DNA from: Darksidea phi
Taxonomy: Eukaryota; Ascomycota; Dothideomycetes; Pleosporales; Lentitheciaceae
Reading direction: 5' to 3'
Assembly: GCA_030770425.1 (NCBI GenBank)
Contig: JASJFT010000021.1
Coordinates: forward strand, 248,001 to 312,000
DNA length: 64,000 bases
Shown: positions 1-11,312 of the stretch, piece after piece
Position numbering within the stretch: the first letter of the stretch is position 1
Layout: the number at the start of each line of letters is the position of its first letter
Program-made: the position numbers and the translations under genes
Notes under the pieces: model-generated
What the model saw: only the letters and a program-made list of their open reading frames with translations
Database searches by the model: none
Told to the model about the DNA's origin: nothing

Positions 1-145
1 AACCTTCAATGTAAGATCGTTCCGACGCCTGACATCTGTGCAGCGCTCAATCCCCTCGGTCGTCCACTCTGGTTTCTACGAAGGAGAGGCACCCCATATT
101 GAGCGGCGGTCAGAAGCAAGGCTGAGAACGTGTCCGTCCAAAAAT

Positions 146-1056
146 ATGACATCAGTTGTTGAGCTGCGAAAAGAACGGCATCCGGTCACGGCTTTAAAAG
201 TGCGTACTGCTCGAAACACTAGGAATGACGAAGATGTGCTTACGTGCTCTCACAGCCGTTAGTCGAGATTGCCTGGGCTCGGTCTCATACGGCAGTTCCA
301 AGCAACATTGGATTCTTGGATCTACCGCGCGAAATCAGAGATTTATGTTACGAGTTCGCTTTCCGGGTCTCTGGCGCAATATTCATCTATTCTTCTGATG
401 TCTATGGTTACCGGCCCATATTGAAAGGCAAGATTGTAAAGTACAAGGCAGAAGGACCACTTGAACCCCAGCGGATTGAAGATGCTATCCCAGTTGGCCT
501 CGTTAGAACATGCCGACAAGTTCATGCAGAGAGTGCGGAGATCCTTTACGGCCACAACGTCTTCTGCCTTTATATGAGCAATGCCGACTTTGCATCCGCG
601 TACCGCAGTCTCGTCCATCATGTTACGTTCACAATGGAAGCCGGTCGAGGTATATATAGCGATGATCTGGAAGTGATGTGTTACTGGTGGAGAAGAGTCT
701 TCTGGCCTAATATCATTGATAGAAGCACGAGCTTGCTTCTTCGCTATCCCAACTTGGAACTCCTGACATTCCCCATCAAGTCCATCCAGCCGGGGCGGAC
801 GTGGCGACCAGCCTTCCTCGCCCTCGAACAGAAGACTAAAGAGCAGCGTGTAGCTCTGGCGGCGCGATGGCTAAGCGTGAATTGTCCCATACAAGACGAG
901 CGGCTTCGGCAGGTCTTGCGTCTAGAGATTCAACCGGCTGCGGGCTTCTCGAAGGACGAGTTTGAGGGGTCAAGATTCCTTCCAAATGATGAAGATGAAG
1001 ATGAAGATGGATGGGATGGCTCTGAGCTTGCGCAAGCTTGGATAAAGTGCTTATGA
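146..1056 (+). CDS. Fungal F-box/DUF-like protein, two exons
   Basis: Function unknown. The protein carries a LPREIRDLCYEFAF segment followed about 60 residues later by LVRTCRQVHAESAEILYGHN. This two-part pattern is shared by a very large family of Pezizomycotina proteins related to F-box N-terminal regions, so substrate recognition is possible but unproven. The long open frame has no ATG before the conserved part. I therefore place exon 1 at 146-199 and a 56-nt GT-AG intron at 200-255; both exons join in phase and give about 284 residues. The C-terminus is acidic (runs of Asp/Glu near residues 260-270). The stop codon lies in a 30-bp tandem duplication. The start is inferred; the body of the gene is well supported. 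Confidence 0.7.
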
Positions 1057-1086
1057 CTTGCACAAGCTTGGATAAAGTGCTTGTGA
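1027..1086 (+). repeat. 30-bp tandem duplication spanning the stop codon
   Basis: Two adjacent 30-bp copies (1027-1056 and 1057-1086) differ at only a few positions. Each ends in a TGA, so the duplicate simply re-creates the gene's last codons and stop downstream. Confidence 0.85.
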
Positions 1087-1471
1087 AAGGGGTAAACCGT
1101 TATGCCAGAGTGGGATTTAGGCAAGTATAGCTACCAATTAGGACGTGCGCGCCACATCTCATCGACCCTTCCAGCTCTGACAGAACGAACAGTCTGCTCT
1201 ATCCACAAATCTCAGTCTAATACCTCACTTCGCGACAGGGCATCACGCGTCCAACCCGCCTTCACCGTATACTAGGAATCGTTCTGTCCATCGTGGGAGG
1301 TAGTCTAGGCTCTACCCTTCAGTTTTGCCTGCCTTTTCGCTCGGCCTCCTCTTTCCCTAATTATTGGCTAGAACAGCAGGCATCTGCACCCGACCAGATT
1401 CTGTCGTTAGATTATATCTTAGACCTCACACACCTTGAACGCAGCCAGCATCCGCGTTTTGTTACGCCAAG
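1087..1471. other. Intergenic spacer
   Basis: No gene seen. It must hold the 3' end of the upstream gene and the promoter/leader of the gene starting at 1472; a pyrimidine-rich stretch (about 1305-1360) would fit a fungal promoter. Confidence 0.5.
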
Positions 1472-2254
1472 ATGTCGACCGATCCCGTTTTGGCAACCAT
1501 TCTTAGCGCCCTCGAAAATCTGAAGAATGAGGTAGCTGGGCTCACATCAAGTCTTCATTCGGCTGAAGAGAGAATTACGCGGATCGAAGGGGCTACATTC
1601 ACGTCAAGCACATCTTTTCCCTCATCACCAAAGGCGGTCGAGAAACATGAATCGGATTCCACTTCAGTAATAGAACCCCCAGAGAAGGCAGATGTTAGGC
1701 AAGGCTTTGGTATCACGCCTTCCGGCGAATGTTCCTGCGAGATTCGCCACCAGCTAAGACCCGTCCACGATACCCTTGCCGCAATGACGGTTCAGCTCTC
1801 TCGCATTGAACAAGCGATCAGCGTTACAACCCCTAGTCGTCATTCGCCGCCAGCAAAATCAAGAAATCCTTCACGCCAAGCTTGCAATTCCCGTCGAGAA
1901 GAGCCGTTGTCGCTCTATGATACGGAACCGCCCAACACCCCGCCCAAAGATCCGCCAGCAAACTCCAAACTACGATACAGCTTCATACTTTATGGAGATC
2001 CAGTTGCATCGCCTCAAAATGTTCGCCCAGTCTTTGGTCAGCCTTCTACACCGAGTCGTCGGATCGTTTCGCTCGATGTCGCTAAATCGCCGTTTGGGAA
2101 CTATAGTGACGAGAGATCACCGTTCAGCAGACTGGAAATAAAGGGTGGTGGTGATGCGTGGCGCATCAAGACTCCACAGTTTCCTAAGCTCAACGGACTG
2201 AGCTCTAATTCTAGCGTAGCCTTTGGGGCATCGGGGCCGGCCACAACTAGATAA
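1472..2254 (+). CDS. Hypothetical protein with N-terminal coiled coil
   Basis: A 260-residue uninterrupted frame beginning with a clean ATG after a pyrimidine-rich leader. Residues about 8-40 show heptad-like spacing of Leu/Val/Ile (ILSALENLKNEV and following), suggesting a short coiled coil. The remainder is Ser/Pro/Thr-rich with several SP/TP sites and basic patches, typical of a disordered region. I recognise no domain. It could be a real lineage-restricted gene; the lack of introns and of any conserved motif leaves some doubt. Confidence 0.5.
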   Translation: MSTDPVLATILSALENLKNEVAGLTSSLHSAEERITRIEGATFTSSTSFPSSPKAVEKHESDSTSVIEPPEKADVRQGFGITPSGECSCEIRHQLRPVHDTLAAMTVQLSRIEQAISVTTPSRHSPPAKSRNPSRQACNSRREEPLSLYDTEPPNTPPKDPPANSKLRYSFILYGDPVASPQNVRPVFGQPSTPSRRIVSLDVAKSPFGNYSDERSPFSRLEIKGGGDAWRIKTPQFPKLNGLSSNSSVAFGASGPATTR

Positions 2255-2821
2255 TGGGGCGAGGCGCATACTGCGCAATATGTGTGGAGACAAACGAAAG
2301 ACATTCTTGATTTCTTTTATCACAATATTGAATGGGATCTGATCTGGCGAGGAGGGCTTTCGTCGGGAACGGGAAAAATGAATGGAGTGAAATGTAATTG
2401 GTTCTATCATTTTCGAAACATGAAGTTTAAGTAACTTATCGTCCACACATTGTTCTTTAATTACATAGTCAACTTAGCAGAAACAATGTCTCAGTATGGT
2501 GTCCAAAGACAGCAGAATATAAAAAATATCCTGATCCGCTAGTACTAAAGGGTTGCGTACCTCGTAACGCGCTTAGCTTGTCGGTAAACACGACTCCGCC
2601 ATCTTCCCTTTATATCGATATTGCTCAATAAGACCGATATCTGCTCGGGAAGAAGTGGCATGTGCGTGGGATACATATTGGAATAAAGGAATTGTAGTTC
2701 AATCAGACCGGGCATGGTTATTCATAAAAAGTGCAATCTAACGGATTGCCTACATACGGAAGACTATGAAGGAATCCATTATATAACGTTATAAACACTG
2801 CGCTCGAAATCTGGGTACATC
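2255..2821. other. AT-rich intergenic region
   Basis: No gene recognised. The sequence is AT-rich and lies between the coiled-coil gene and the RING relic. Confidence 0.5.
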
Positions 2822-3469
2822 TTAGGCTGGCACATGCTGACGATCGGGCGGCTCACAGAGCGCCGACCTACAATCAGGGCAGGTATGTGACGCACTCATC
2901 GCCGAGTCATTAACCCACTGACCGATACATTTCCCATAGGAAAGATGCCCGCCAAAGGTCGAGACAACTGCGCCATCACCGCCCTCCTCCCTTGTCATCT
3001 CTTGCTAACAGATACTACAACTCGCGGGCAACGACCGATACGCATGGGAGTACTTCGAAGTAGGAATAGTTTCGCCTATGGGCTCCTATTACACAGGCGT
3101 GTTGTTCGGACCCCTGAGCAAGGTTGCTGAGCGCGCCACTCTGCGCGAAGCCGTCATGCTCAACGCTACGTTTTTCCTTGATTTGGTCCCGGTCATGTTC
3201 AGTCAGCTCCTGCTCAGATTCGTCTACTAGAGGCAGAGGCGCGCCCCGCCCGATTCTTCCCTAGACCCACAACTTGAGCTGACGAATCGAAAAAATGTTG
3301 CGGTGCCGTCATTGAGAATGTAGTACATTTTGTACGAGAAATCGCAAACTTCCAATGTTTCTTTCGACATTCGGGATAGTACTTCAATCGGTGGTCCGAT
3401 ATCGAGGGGGTGCTGTTTTGTCCTTGGTTCCAGCAATCCTTGAAAGTCGACATTAAGGAGGCTGGCCAT
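2822..3469 (-). pseudogene. RING-finger protein pseudogene with six nonsense codons
   Basis: Read on the minus strand from an ATG at 3469 there is one frame of 216 codons ending in TAA at 2822. It contains six internal stops: TAG TAG, TGA, TAA TAG and TAG. The last of these falls just after a CSIC pair. Downstream the frame carries FGGHLSYGKCIGQWV and CPDCR, the remaining ligands of a fungal RING-type zinc finger (E3 ligase class). Every internal stop is one C-to-T change away from Gln or Arg and the frame is otherwise unbroken, so this looks like a gene killed by transitions rather than by indels. The N-terminal 80 codons are open and unassigned. A small multi-exon gene is a less likely alternative because the stops lie inside conserved sequence. 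Confidence 0.75.
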
Positions 3470-4035
3470 CGTAGCGACGACTGCAACCTTTTTTGGTGTT
3501 GTAATTTAACGTAGGTAGGTGTTGGCGCGATTTATGGATGATTGTACTCAACGCCAGATTTTCACAGCGTACCTGATAGCTCTTTTATCTACGAACTGTG
3601 GTAATGCGAGTATATGAACCAGAGTTTCAATAGGATAGTAGGTATAAAGCTACTTTTCGTATACCCTTCTCTTCTTATCTATACACTCTTCAAATCAGCT
3701 ACAGCTTAAAATCAGTCCTTCCTTCATCTCTTTCCAACTTCATCTCTCTAATCAACTGCCGCCATGACTGATAACAGTACGACACCCGTTCTTCACTAGC
3801 TATATTCGAAGTATGCAATATATCGATCTAGCCCCCTCCTCTAGCCAAAGGATATTAAGTAGTATAAGACTCTTTTACAAGAGATTAAAAAGATCTCTAA
3901 GTTCGATAAACTCGTATTTGCATGAAACCTGATTGACGGCTTTGCAGGATTTTTTAAATTCATGAACGTCGTGCAACCACGTGGCGCAGAGCATGAAAGT
4001 CGACAATTCCTAATAATATCCCCGTCATCCATTCT
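3470..4035. other. Intergenic region
   Basis: No gene recognised. A CT-rich stretch with repeated TCTT/CATCTC motifs sits at about 3660-3760. Confidence 0.5.
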
Positions 4036-4407
4036 TCATTTCTTCGCTTCCGTTTCTGCTTTGCCAGTCTCAAAATAAAACCCCCAGTGCCCCTTACACC
4101 CGGGGTTGAACCCACTCGCACACTTCGTGCACACACTTCCACTTGCCATATATTCATCCACGCCGAGCACATGTTTGCACTTCCCACAGAGCACGGCCTT
4201 TTCATCTCGCTTAGTTTGAGGCCATACTTCCGGTTTGTGGAGTTCCAGAGCGTTATGGCAGCTGATGCAGGCGTAAAATTTGTTACAGCAGGCGTGTTTG
4301 ATGGCGATGATGTCAAGTGGAGAGGAGTAGTGTTTGCATTGGGTCCGAGGGGTTACAGAGAGGCCATGAACTGTGGGGGTCTCGGGATCGGTGTTTCCTT
4401 GTGTCAT
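4036..4407 (-). CDS. hot13: CHY-type zinc-finger protein, HOT13-like
   Basis: Single-exon gene of 123 residues. Nearly the whole protein is a CHY zinc finger: CKHY at about residue 24, then HACCNKFYACISCHNALELH, then VLCGKCKH and a final CTKC..FNPGCKGH block. In yeast, Hot13 of the mitochondrial intermembrane space helps keep Mia40 reducible and metal-free, supporting import of the small Tim proteins. Length fits the family (yeast about 116 residues). There is no obvious cleavable presequence, as expected for an intermembrane-space protein. Other fungal CHY proteins exist, some fused to RING domains; the stand-alone length favours the HOT13 assignment. Confidence 0.8.
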   Translation of the reverse strand: MTQGNTDPETPTVHGLSVTPRTQCKHYSSPLDIIAIKHACCNKFYACISCHNALELHKPEVWPQTKRDEKAVLCGKCKHVLGVDEYMASGSVCTKCASGFNPGCKGHWGFYFETGKAETEAKK

Positions 4408-4904
4408 GATGTAATGGCATTCGTGACCGAGAAGAGTGTTAGGATAGCTTAGAAGCCGGCGAGTACGCTAATCTCTTTTAGGATATCGTAAAGGACCGAT
4501 CAATGCCATCCGAGTATATGGAAGCCGTAGGGAGGACGATTACAGATGAATGAAGTGGTTGAGATGCATTTGCTTTCTTTTCTAGTCTCATCAGCCGTGA
4601 CGCAGCTGCACGCAGAAGGAGATCGAAGGACGAATTACGAGCTCCACGAATTTGGGTGGATCCAGTCTAGAAAAGCAAAAAGTGGGTTGGAGTAAGTTCT
4701 CCGTTATTTTTTCTTTCGCCCCACTGGTGTGCCAAAGGCAAGTCCGAAGGTCGCGGATTGAGAACTACCCCTCCCCCGCCATCGCAGCCAATACTTTTAA
4801 GCTCAACAGCGCATCGTACCCCCACCACTTCGACTTTACATCTACACTCACTCGTGCCCTTACTTACCACGTTCCTAGCCCCAGTTGAAATATCAACCGC
4901 CACA
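4408..4904. promoter_or_regulatory. Divergent promoter region of hot13-like gene and tpiA
   Basis: No coding sequence seen. The last 150 bases before the tpiA start are rich in CCCC/CACC/CTC pyrimidine tracts, a common feature of highly expressed filamentous-fungal glycolytic genes, and end in a good initiation context (GCCACAATGGG). Confidence 0.5.
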
Positions 4905-5834
<930 letters not shown>

Positions 5835-6124
5835 ATACATGGTGGCGTTGCGCGTCTGTAGCTTGGTAGGAGATGGTTTGTCGGAGTCAACGCCTGTTCG
5901 TATCACTAGGTTTGAGCCAGGATTAGGCCATCTAGATGAATAAAATTTGATTCAAACAAGCTTAGAAGCTCGTAGGCATGTTCATTTTGTACAGTATAGC
6001 ACATGTGATGATGTACATGTCCAATCCAGATGTGCCTTGCGATGCAGATGTATAGCCCTCGAAACCCCACTGGACGGGCCATTGAGAGTATAGCTCGCCC
6101 TTCTCCTAATCAATGCAACCTGCC

Positions 6125-6591
6125 TCATATCTGAATCTTATCGCCGTGGAATGGACTCCAGATGCCCCTAACGCTCTCGTTGATACTCGTCACTGGTTTG
6201 TTCACCCTCTTGTTCTTCTCCCCGCTCGCATCTCTGAGAGCTTCCGCCTTCTCCCGCACACTCTCGCTCGCCAGGTTCCGTACGCAGATGGCTCGTTGGG
6301 CGCCGTTGATGTAGTGTGCCCGTATCACTGGGTGCTTTCTCGGCCGAGGCGAGATGGATATCTCAACTTGAGGGTTACGCTTCGCGAAGGCGGGGAGTGA
6401 GGTCTTGATGAAGGCGTTCATGCCGCGTGAGGATCCGGCCCAGTCGCAGTAGTGGAATTCGAGTTTTTTGCATTGGAGGATGAAGGCGCCGACGCCATTC
6501 TAGGGGAGGTTAACATGCACTCGTCAATGACAAGAGCGCAAATGCATCATACCTGAGGCTTCGCGACCGTCTTGATGGCCGACAGCGGCAT
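6125..6591 (-). CDS. mrpl51: Mitochondrial large-subunit ribosomal protein mL43 (MRPL51)
   Basis: Component of the mitochondrial 54S ribosomal subunit. Exon 1 is 6553-6591, a 53-nt intron follows (6500-6552), and exon 2 is 6125-6499, giving 137 residues. The N-terminal MPLSAIKTVAKPQ joins NGVGAFILQCKKLEFHYCDW, matching the L51/S25/CI-B8 thioredoxin-like fold. The C-terminal SINESVRGIWSPFH segment is very close to the yeast Mrpl51 end. The start ATG is 249 bp from the divergent U1-70K start. No anomaly seen. Confidence 0.93.
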
Positions 6592-6840
6592 GATTGAGGC
6601 GCGATGGCTGAGATAGCGGACGCTTTCACATTTGAATCCGACCCTTGCGCTTCCCCGAACTTTTCGCGAGGAGGCGTAATCACGTGCTAGGCAGCCCGCG
6701 GACGCCAAGCCCCTAGGTTTCTCCTTGCGGCTTGCGACAAACTGCCCGCGAGCTTCCTCGTCGTCACTCCCTCTACTTTTCTTCAACCACAACTTTATCC
6801 CACATTCGCAACCGAGCGCGCAGCTCGAGACAAAGTCAGA
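6592..6840. promoter_or_regulatory. Short bidirectional promoter (mrpl51 / U1-70K)
   Basis: Only 249 bp separate the two divergent start codons, so both genes must share this region. It is GC-rich at the centre, with a pyrimidine-rich leader before the U1-70K ATG. Confidence 0.7.
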
Positions 6841-8064
6841 ATGACGGACAAACTCCCGCCGATGCTGCTCCAGCTCTTCGCTCCTCGCCCGCCGCTGCGC
6901 TGGGTCGAGCCCTCCGATCATGCGCCTGAGAAGCGACAGACGCCTAACATCGGGGGTATCGGCCAGTACATGCAGGCGCTGCGGGAGTACAAGGACAACG
7001 ACGGATATGTGCCGAGCGACAGCTGGCTGCAGAAGCGCGATCGCCGGAGAATGGAGAAGAAGGAGAAGCAAGAACAGCTTGTCGAAAAGGCCAGCCAAGA
7101 GTGTACGCCATCACTTCGCTGCGTCTGTTGTTTCATGATGCGCAGCATGTTTTCACTATTAGTACACACAGCTAACAACGTACCAGATAAACCCAGTGAA
7201 GACCCTAAAGTCCAGGGCGACGCCTTCAAGACTCTGTTCGTCTCCCGCCTAGCCTACAACGTCACCGAAGACGACCTCGAGCGCGAATTCGGTCGCTACG
7301 GCCCGATCGAACGCATTCGTATTGTCGAAAACGTCACTGCTCCGGCTGACGCCCCGCTCAAGAAGCGCAAGCGCGGATATGCTTTCATCGTCTACGAGCG
7401 CGAGAAAGATATGAAGGCTGCTTACAAGGAGACAGATGGCATCAAGATCAAAGATCGACGCGTTCTCGTCGACGTTGAGCGTGGTCGCACTGTATCTGGA
7501 TGGCGCCCACGCCGCTATGGTGGTGGTCTCGGCGGCCGAGGCTACACCAAAGGCCCTCCTCCTCGTCCTACTGGTCCTGGCGGTTTCGGTCCTCCTGCTG
7601 GACCCGGAAGCTTTGGCCGCGGCGGAGGCTTTGGTGGGTCACGATTCGGTGGCGATCGTCGCGGAGGTGGCTTCGGGGGTGATCGCGGATTCCGCGGCGG
7701 TGGCTTTGGGGGCGGTCGAGGTGGTGGTGATCGAGGAGGCCGTGGTGGCATCGGCTACCAACCGAATGGTTACGGTCCCCCTGACGGCGCTCCATCCGGT
7801 CCTCGTGGCGGGTTTGGAGGCGGCGGTCGGGGCGGCGGCTTCGATAGAGGTGGAGGCGGCCGTTATGGAGATGACCGGCGCGGCTACGGCGGCGGTGGCG
7901 ACCGAGGATCGAGCGGTGCGAACAACGAGCCTCTGGGCAGCCGTGATCGAAACCGTGACCGAGATCGCGATGGTGGGTATGGCGGCCGAGACGACTATGG
8001 CTCGCGCAAACGCGGGTATGAAGGCGACAGCTATGACGATCCGAGGCAACGACGGAGGTACTAA
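6841..8064 (+). CDS. snp1: U1 snRNP 70 kDa protein
   Basis: Binds stem-loop I of U1 snRNA and helps define 5' splice sites in the nucleus. The N-terminus has the conserved U1-70K leader (MTDKLPPMLLQLFAPRPPL, then the IGQYM region). It is followed by an RRM with LFVSRL (RNP2) and KRGYAFIVY (RNP1). The C-terminus is a long Arg/Gly-rich region ending in mixed RD/RE-type sequence. An 84-nt intron (7103-7186, GTACGC..GCTAAC..CAG) is a multiple of three with no stop, so the unspliced message also reads through. The spliced form has about 379 residues and restores the family's EYKPSEDP junction. It is unlike yeast Snp1 in its long RGG tail, but typical for filamentous fungi. Confidence 0.95.
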   Translation: MTDKLPPMLLQLFAPRPPLRWVEPSDHAPEKRQTPNIGGIGQYMQALREYKDNDGYVPSDSWLQKRDRRRMEKKEKQEQLVEKASQECTPSLRCVCCFMMRSMFSLLVHTANNVPDKPSEDPKVQGDAFKTLFVSRLAYNVTEDDLEREFGRYGPIERIRIVENVTAPADAPLKKRKRGYAFIVYEREKDMKAAYKETDGIKIKDRRVLVDVERGRTVSGWRPRRYGGGLGGRGYTKGPPPRPTGPGGFGPPAGPGSFGRGGGFGGSRFGGDRRGGGFGGDRGFRGGGFGGGRGGGDRGGRGGIGYQPNGYGPPDGAPSGPRGGFGGGGRGGGFDRGGGGRYGDDRRGYGGGGDRGSSGANNEPLGSRDRNRDRDRDGGYGGRDDYGSRKRGYEGDSYDDPRQRRRY

Positions 8065-9530
8065 GTTACGCCAACAGCTTAGTACGCTCATTTGGGTTTG
8101 TCAAAAGGTTACCTTCCCTTCTTCCGCCTTGTTCATCTAACCTTCTCGTCACCGAGGGTAAGATCAGCAGCTTCATACACGGCAACACAACAATTTCGCT
8201 GGTTTTCCAAGGAGGGTAAGCGTTGTGCTTCACATCATCCTGGCAGGCCGCCCACACCACTCTTATACCACGGCATCGTACGCGCACATTCACAATCGTC
8301 AAAGCATCATTTGAAGCCCTACGGGGCTTTCGGAAAGAAGGTATGGCATGAAAATAAGCGCGCCAACTGGCTTCCGTCAACAGTGGTGTATGCTCTACGA
8401 TGGCAAACGTGCACTCCGTCAGCACAAGCAAAAGATGATGCTTAGGTATTGTGGCTGGGCAGGGCACAGGTGATTTCCCCTCGGTTCGTGTTTTAGTACT
8501 CTCCTGGTTTTCCTTTTCTTTCGTGTGGGGGGGTAGGTATGTAAGTATAGCTTCGGCTGGCCTAATAGCAGTTGCAATGTCAAGGTAGGATCAAAGGTAG
8601 GGAAACTTTTCCATGCTTGATCTTACCGTGAATGGTAAAAGTCTTTTCGAATCTTGTATGAAAGTCGCTGGTGCGATCACGAGCATGGTGTGTTGCTGTC
8701 TGATGTACGATGGCGACAGCTGTGTCTGTCTGTATATGTATGTAATGGTGTTGTCCTATGAATGGTAATACTGCGTTCTGTAGGTGTATTATTCTTCAGG
8801 TTGTTATGGGCTTTCTATTGTCTTAACTATTCGTCAGAAACATGCTTGGGCAATGTGTTCATCAATTCGGCATTAGAGTTGGCAGGTAGTTTGTTCGGAG
8901 AGGGGCTGGATCTGGAGTTGGCCCTTGGGTTTTGTTTCGAAATACGGCTGTACCGCCCAGACCGGCTGCCCTTTCGTGGACACGACTTTGACAGGGCGAG
9001 GACTACTGGCGAGACGAGAAGGCCAGTATTCGTAGGGTGGAGGTCATGTCAGTCAACAAGGGCAATAGAGGCAGAGCTTGTCCACATCTGAAAGAGCAAG
9101 CGAGTGTGTTTTCTCTATACCGTTCAGGAGAGAGGAGTGATAGATTCCTCAACACGGTGAAATATGGCCTAGAGGAAGCGTGAAGAAATTGTGAGTTGCG
9201 AAGTTTATGATTGCGATTCTATCGACATAGCTGCTGGTCTGGATCGTGACCTCGACAATGATGTTCCTGTTCCTGTGCTTTACCGTTTGTCCAAACATGC
9301 AGTTGGTAACTCAATCTTCCGGTACATCTTATTGGCGATAATATTCCGACCCTTTTTCTTGTGTTGCCTTCCGTTTCGGGCGGGATGCATCATGTATGCA
9401 TGGGGCATCAGGCTTCCATGTTGAGATCTGTCAACCTACTTCATCTTTTTCTAAATTTAATTTTAGCTCACCCCAAATTTACTCTTACCGCTCTCGGTAT
9501 CGCCACCAGGAGCAGCATCTGGATACACAG
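8065..9530. other. Long spacer without a convincing gene
   Basis: Open frames here are short and have no recognisable motif. On the minus strand around 8880-9060 there is an open Pro-rich segment (PPPYEYWPSRLASSPRP) ending in a stop at about 8876. It could be a terminal exon, but nothing supports it further. Confidence 0.4.
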
Positions 9531-10840
9531 ATGAGTGAATGTTCAATCTATTCAGAAAGACGCGTTTATCACACATCGCAAAGCGACGAAGATAAAGCCA
9601 CTCTTGGTAGTGCCATGCGGAGAAGCCGTAATAGAACTGGAAGCGATACGAGCCATGAAGATCCTTGAAAGAGACAAAACGGAGAGCATATTCCATACGC
9701 CCAGAAAAGGCTCAACCGAGCTTGAACATCTTCAAGGACAACCAGCAAGACAAAAGTAAGTCTGTATCATAGGGGACCACGGTTACCAAACTGTAACTAG
9801 AGACCGGTTTTCTTTCAAGTTGCAACGATATAAGCGACGAGCCTTCGCCCAAAAGATCATCCCTAACGGGCCGTGCACATGCAGAAGACGAAGATGGTGC
9901 GCTCCAAGCCTTCTAAGGTATTAACACGTTCAGTTCAATCTGTTTGGAGAGCAGCGCACATACAACAAGGTAGAGTAGCGAGGAATCCGTTCCGTCATTG
10001 AAATATTCCCAAACCCTCGAGCTTGTCAAACGAATCTTTGATAAGAGCAGTACAAATGGATTAGACGAGAGCGACAGTGAAGGAAGTCCACCATGCAACC
10101 TTTCTACTGCTTTCAAACGCCTATGGAACCGAATCGCACCTCATGCTGAATGGCGAAAGATGATGATGCTCTGGACCATTGTTGTGTGCCTGTTTCTAAC
10201 ACCACACACCATTGCAAGTGTCATGTTGGAATAAGGTGACTTTGGCCTTGTGAAGCTGCGAACCGTTCCCTGAAAGCTTAGTCTTGTCTGGGAAGTGTTC
10301 GTGATTGCTTTACCGATTAACGTCGTCGCTTCGCTGACCATTGCGGCGTCCGATGATTCTAGACAGATATTGCTCGCGCCATCAAGGCACGACATAGACA
10401 GTGCATGCGAAAGGACTTGAAAGTTGGGACATTGGAGTGACGTCTATCCGCAACTTCAAGCACCTACAAGTACACATGCCCAATGTGTCGTCAGGATTTT
10501 GCCGATTTTGTGCGTGTCCACAGCGAAAATGTGTAGTAATAATTTGCCCTTAATCGGATTATTATACAATCCACAACTAGTGTTTCGAACGGATGAGCGT
10601 TCTGTTTTTAGAAGCTTGCAAGTCTTTTCACTTTTCTTAGAATATTGCTACGCTCGTTCCTCGCTCCGCAATTACATATCTCTAACTCTGCTTTCTTACC
10701 CTTTTCCCCGCATCCGTACGGCTCATAGAGTCTGCTTCTCACAGTTACAACAACGATGCCTTCAGCAATCGATCCTGGCGAAGAATACTGGTAAACTGGC
10801 GGCTTCTCCTCAGGTATATGCTTGCACCCGTGATACCTAG
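9531..10840 (+). pseudogene. Possible eroded gene with transmembrane segments
   Basis: An ATG at 9531 opens a Ser/Arg-rich frame with a TGA after HEDP. A 5' splice site (GTAAGT) at about 9756 can be joined in phase to an acceptor near 9800. From there one frame continues to 10840, interrupted by TAA, TAG, TAA, TGA and TGA, each one C-to-T change from Gln or Arg. Within it are a hydrophobic segment (MMMLWTIVVCLFLTPHTIAS) and a second one (VWEVFVIALPINVVASLTIA). I do not recognise the protein. Stop density is only modestly below chance, so this is a tentative reading. Confidence 0.3.
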
Positions 10841-11312
10841 GTCACGACAGGTACCCCAATAAGATATAGTAGGCGACACCATGGGGCAGTTTTCGTTGGT
10901 ACGTTTTCGAGCCGAGACCAGAGTCATCCGGGATATCAAACTATTGATTGTGAAATTCTCATATGTACGGTGCGACCATGCTTGAATTCTTGATTGAAAG
11001 CGCCAAAGCACAGGAAAGCTTTCTACGGTTTGATTAGTCATTCATCATTATCTAACTATAGCTAACGTCCATCCCTGAGGGGCGGAATACCCCTCGTGCC
11101 GATAAGTATAATTGGTACTGTAACTTTAAACAACTCAAGATTTGTATTTAATGCCAAAGCTTCACAATCTTCATTACTTTTAGTCCACTAAGCTCTAGCG
11201 CGAAACTGGGCATAATCATCCTAATAGCATTCTTCTCGGTCTCGTTGTTGCGCTACTACCTTTGTCTTAACTACCCATTTATAGCTCTATTTTGGACTAG
11301 ACTTAACTCACC
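10841..11312. other. Intergenic region
   Basis: AT-rich sequence with no gene recognised. Confidence 0.4.

Noticed and set aside
7436..8140. Long frames on both strands over the U1-70K tail
   Set aside because: Shadows of the Gly/Arg-rich coding repeats.
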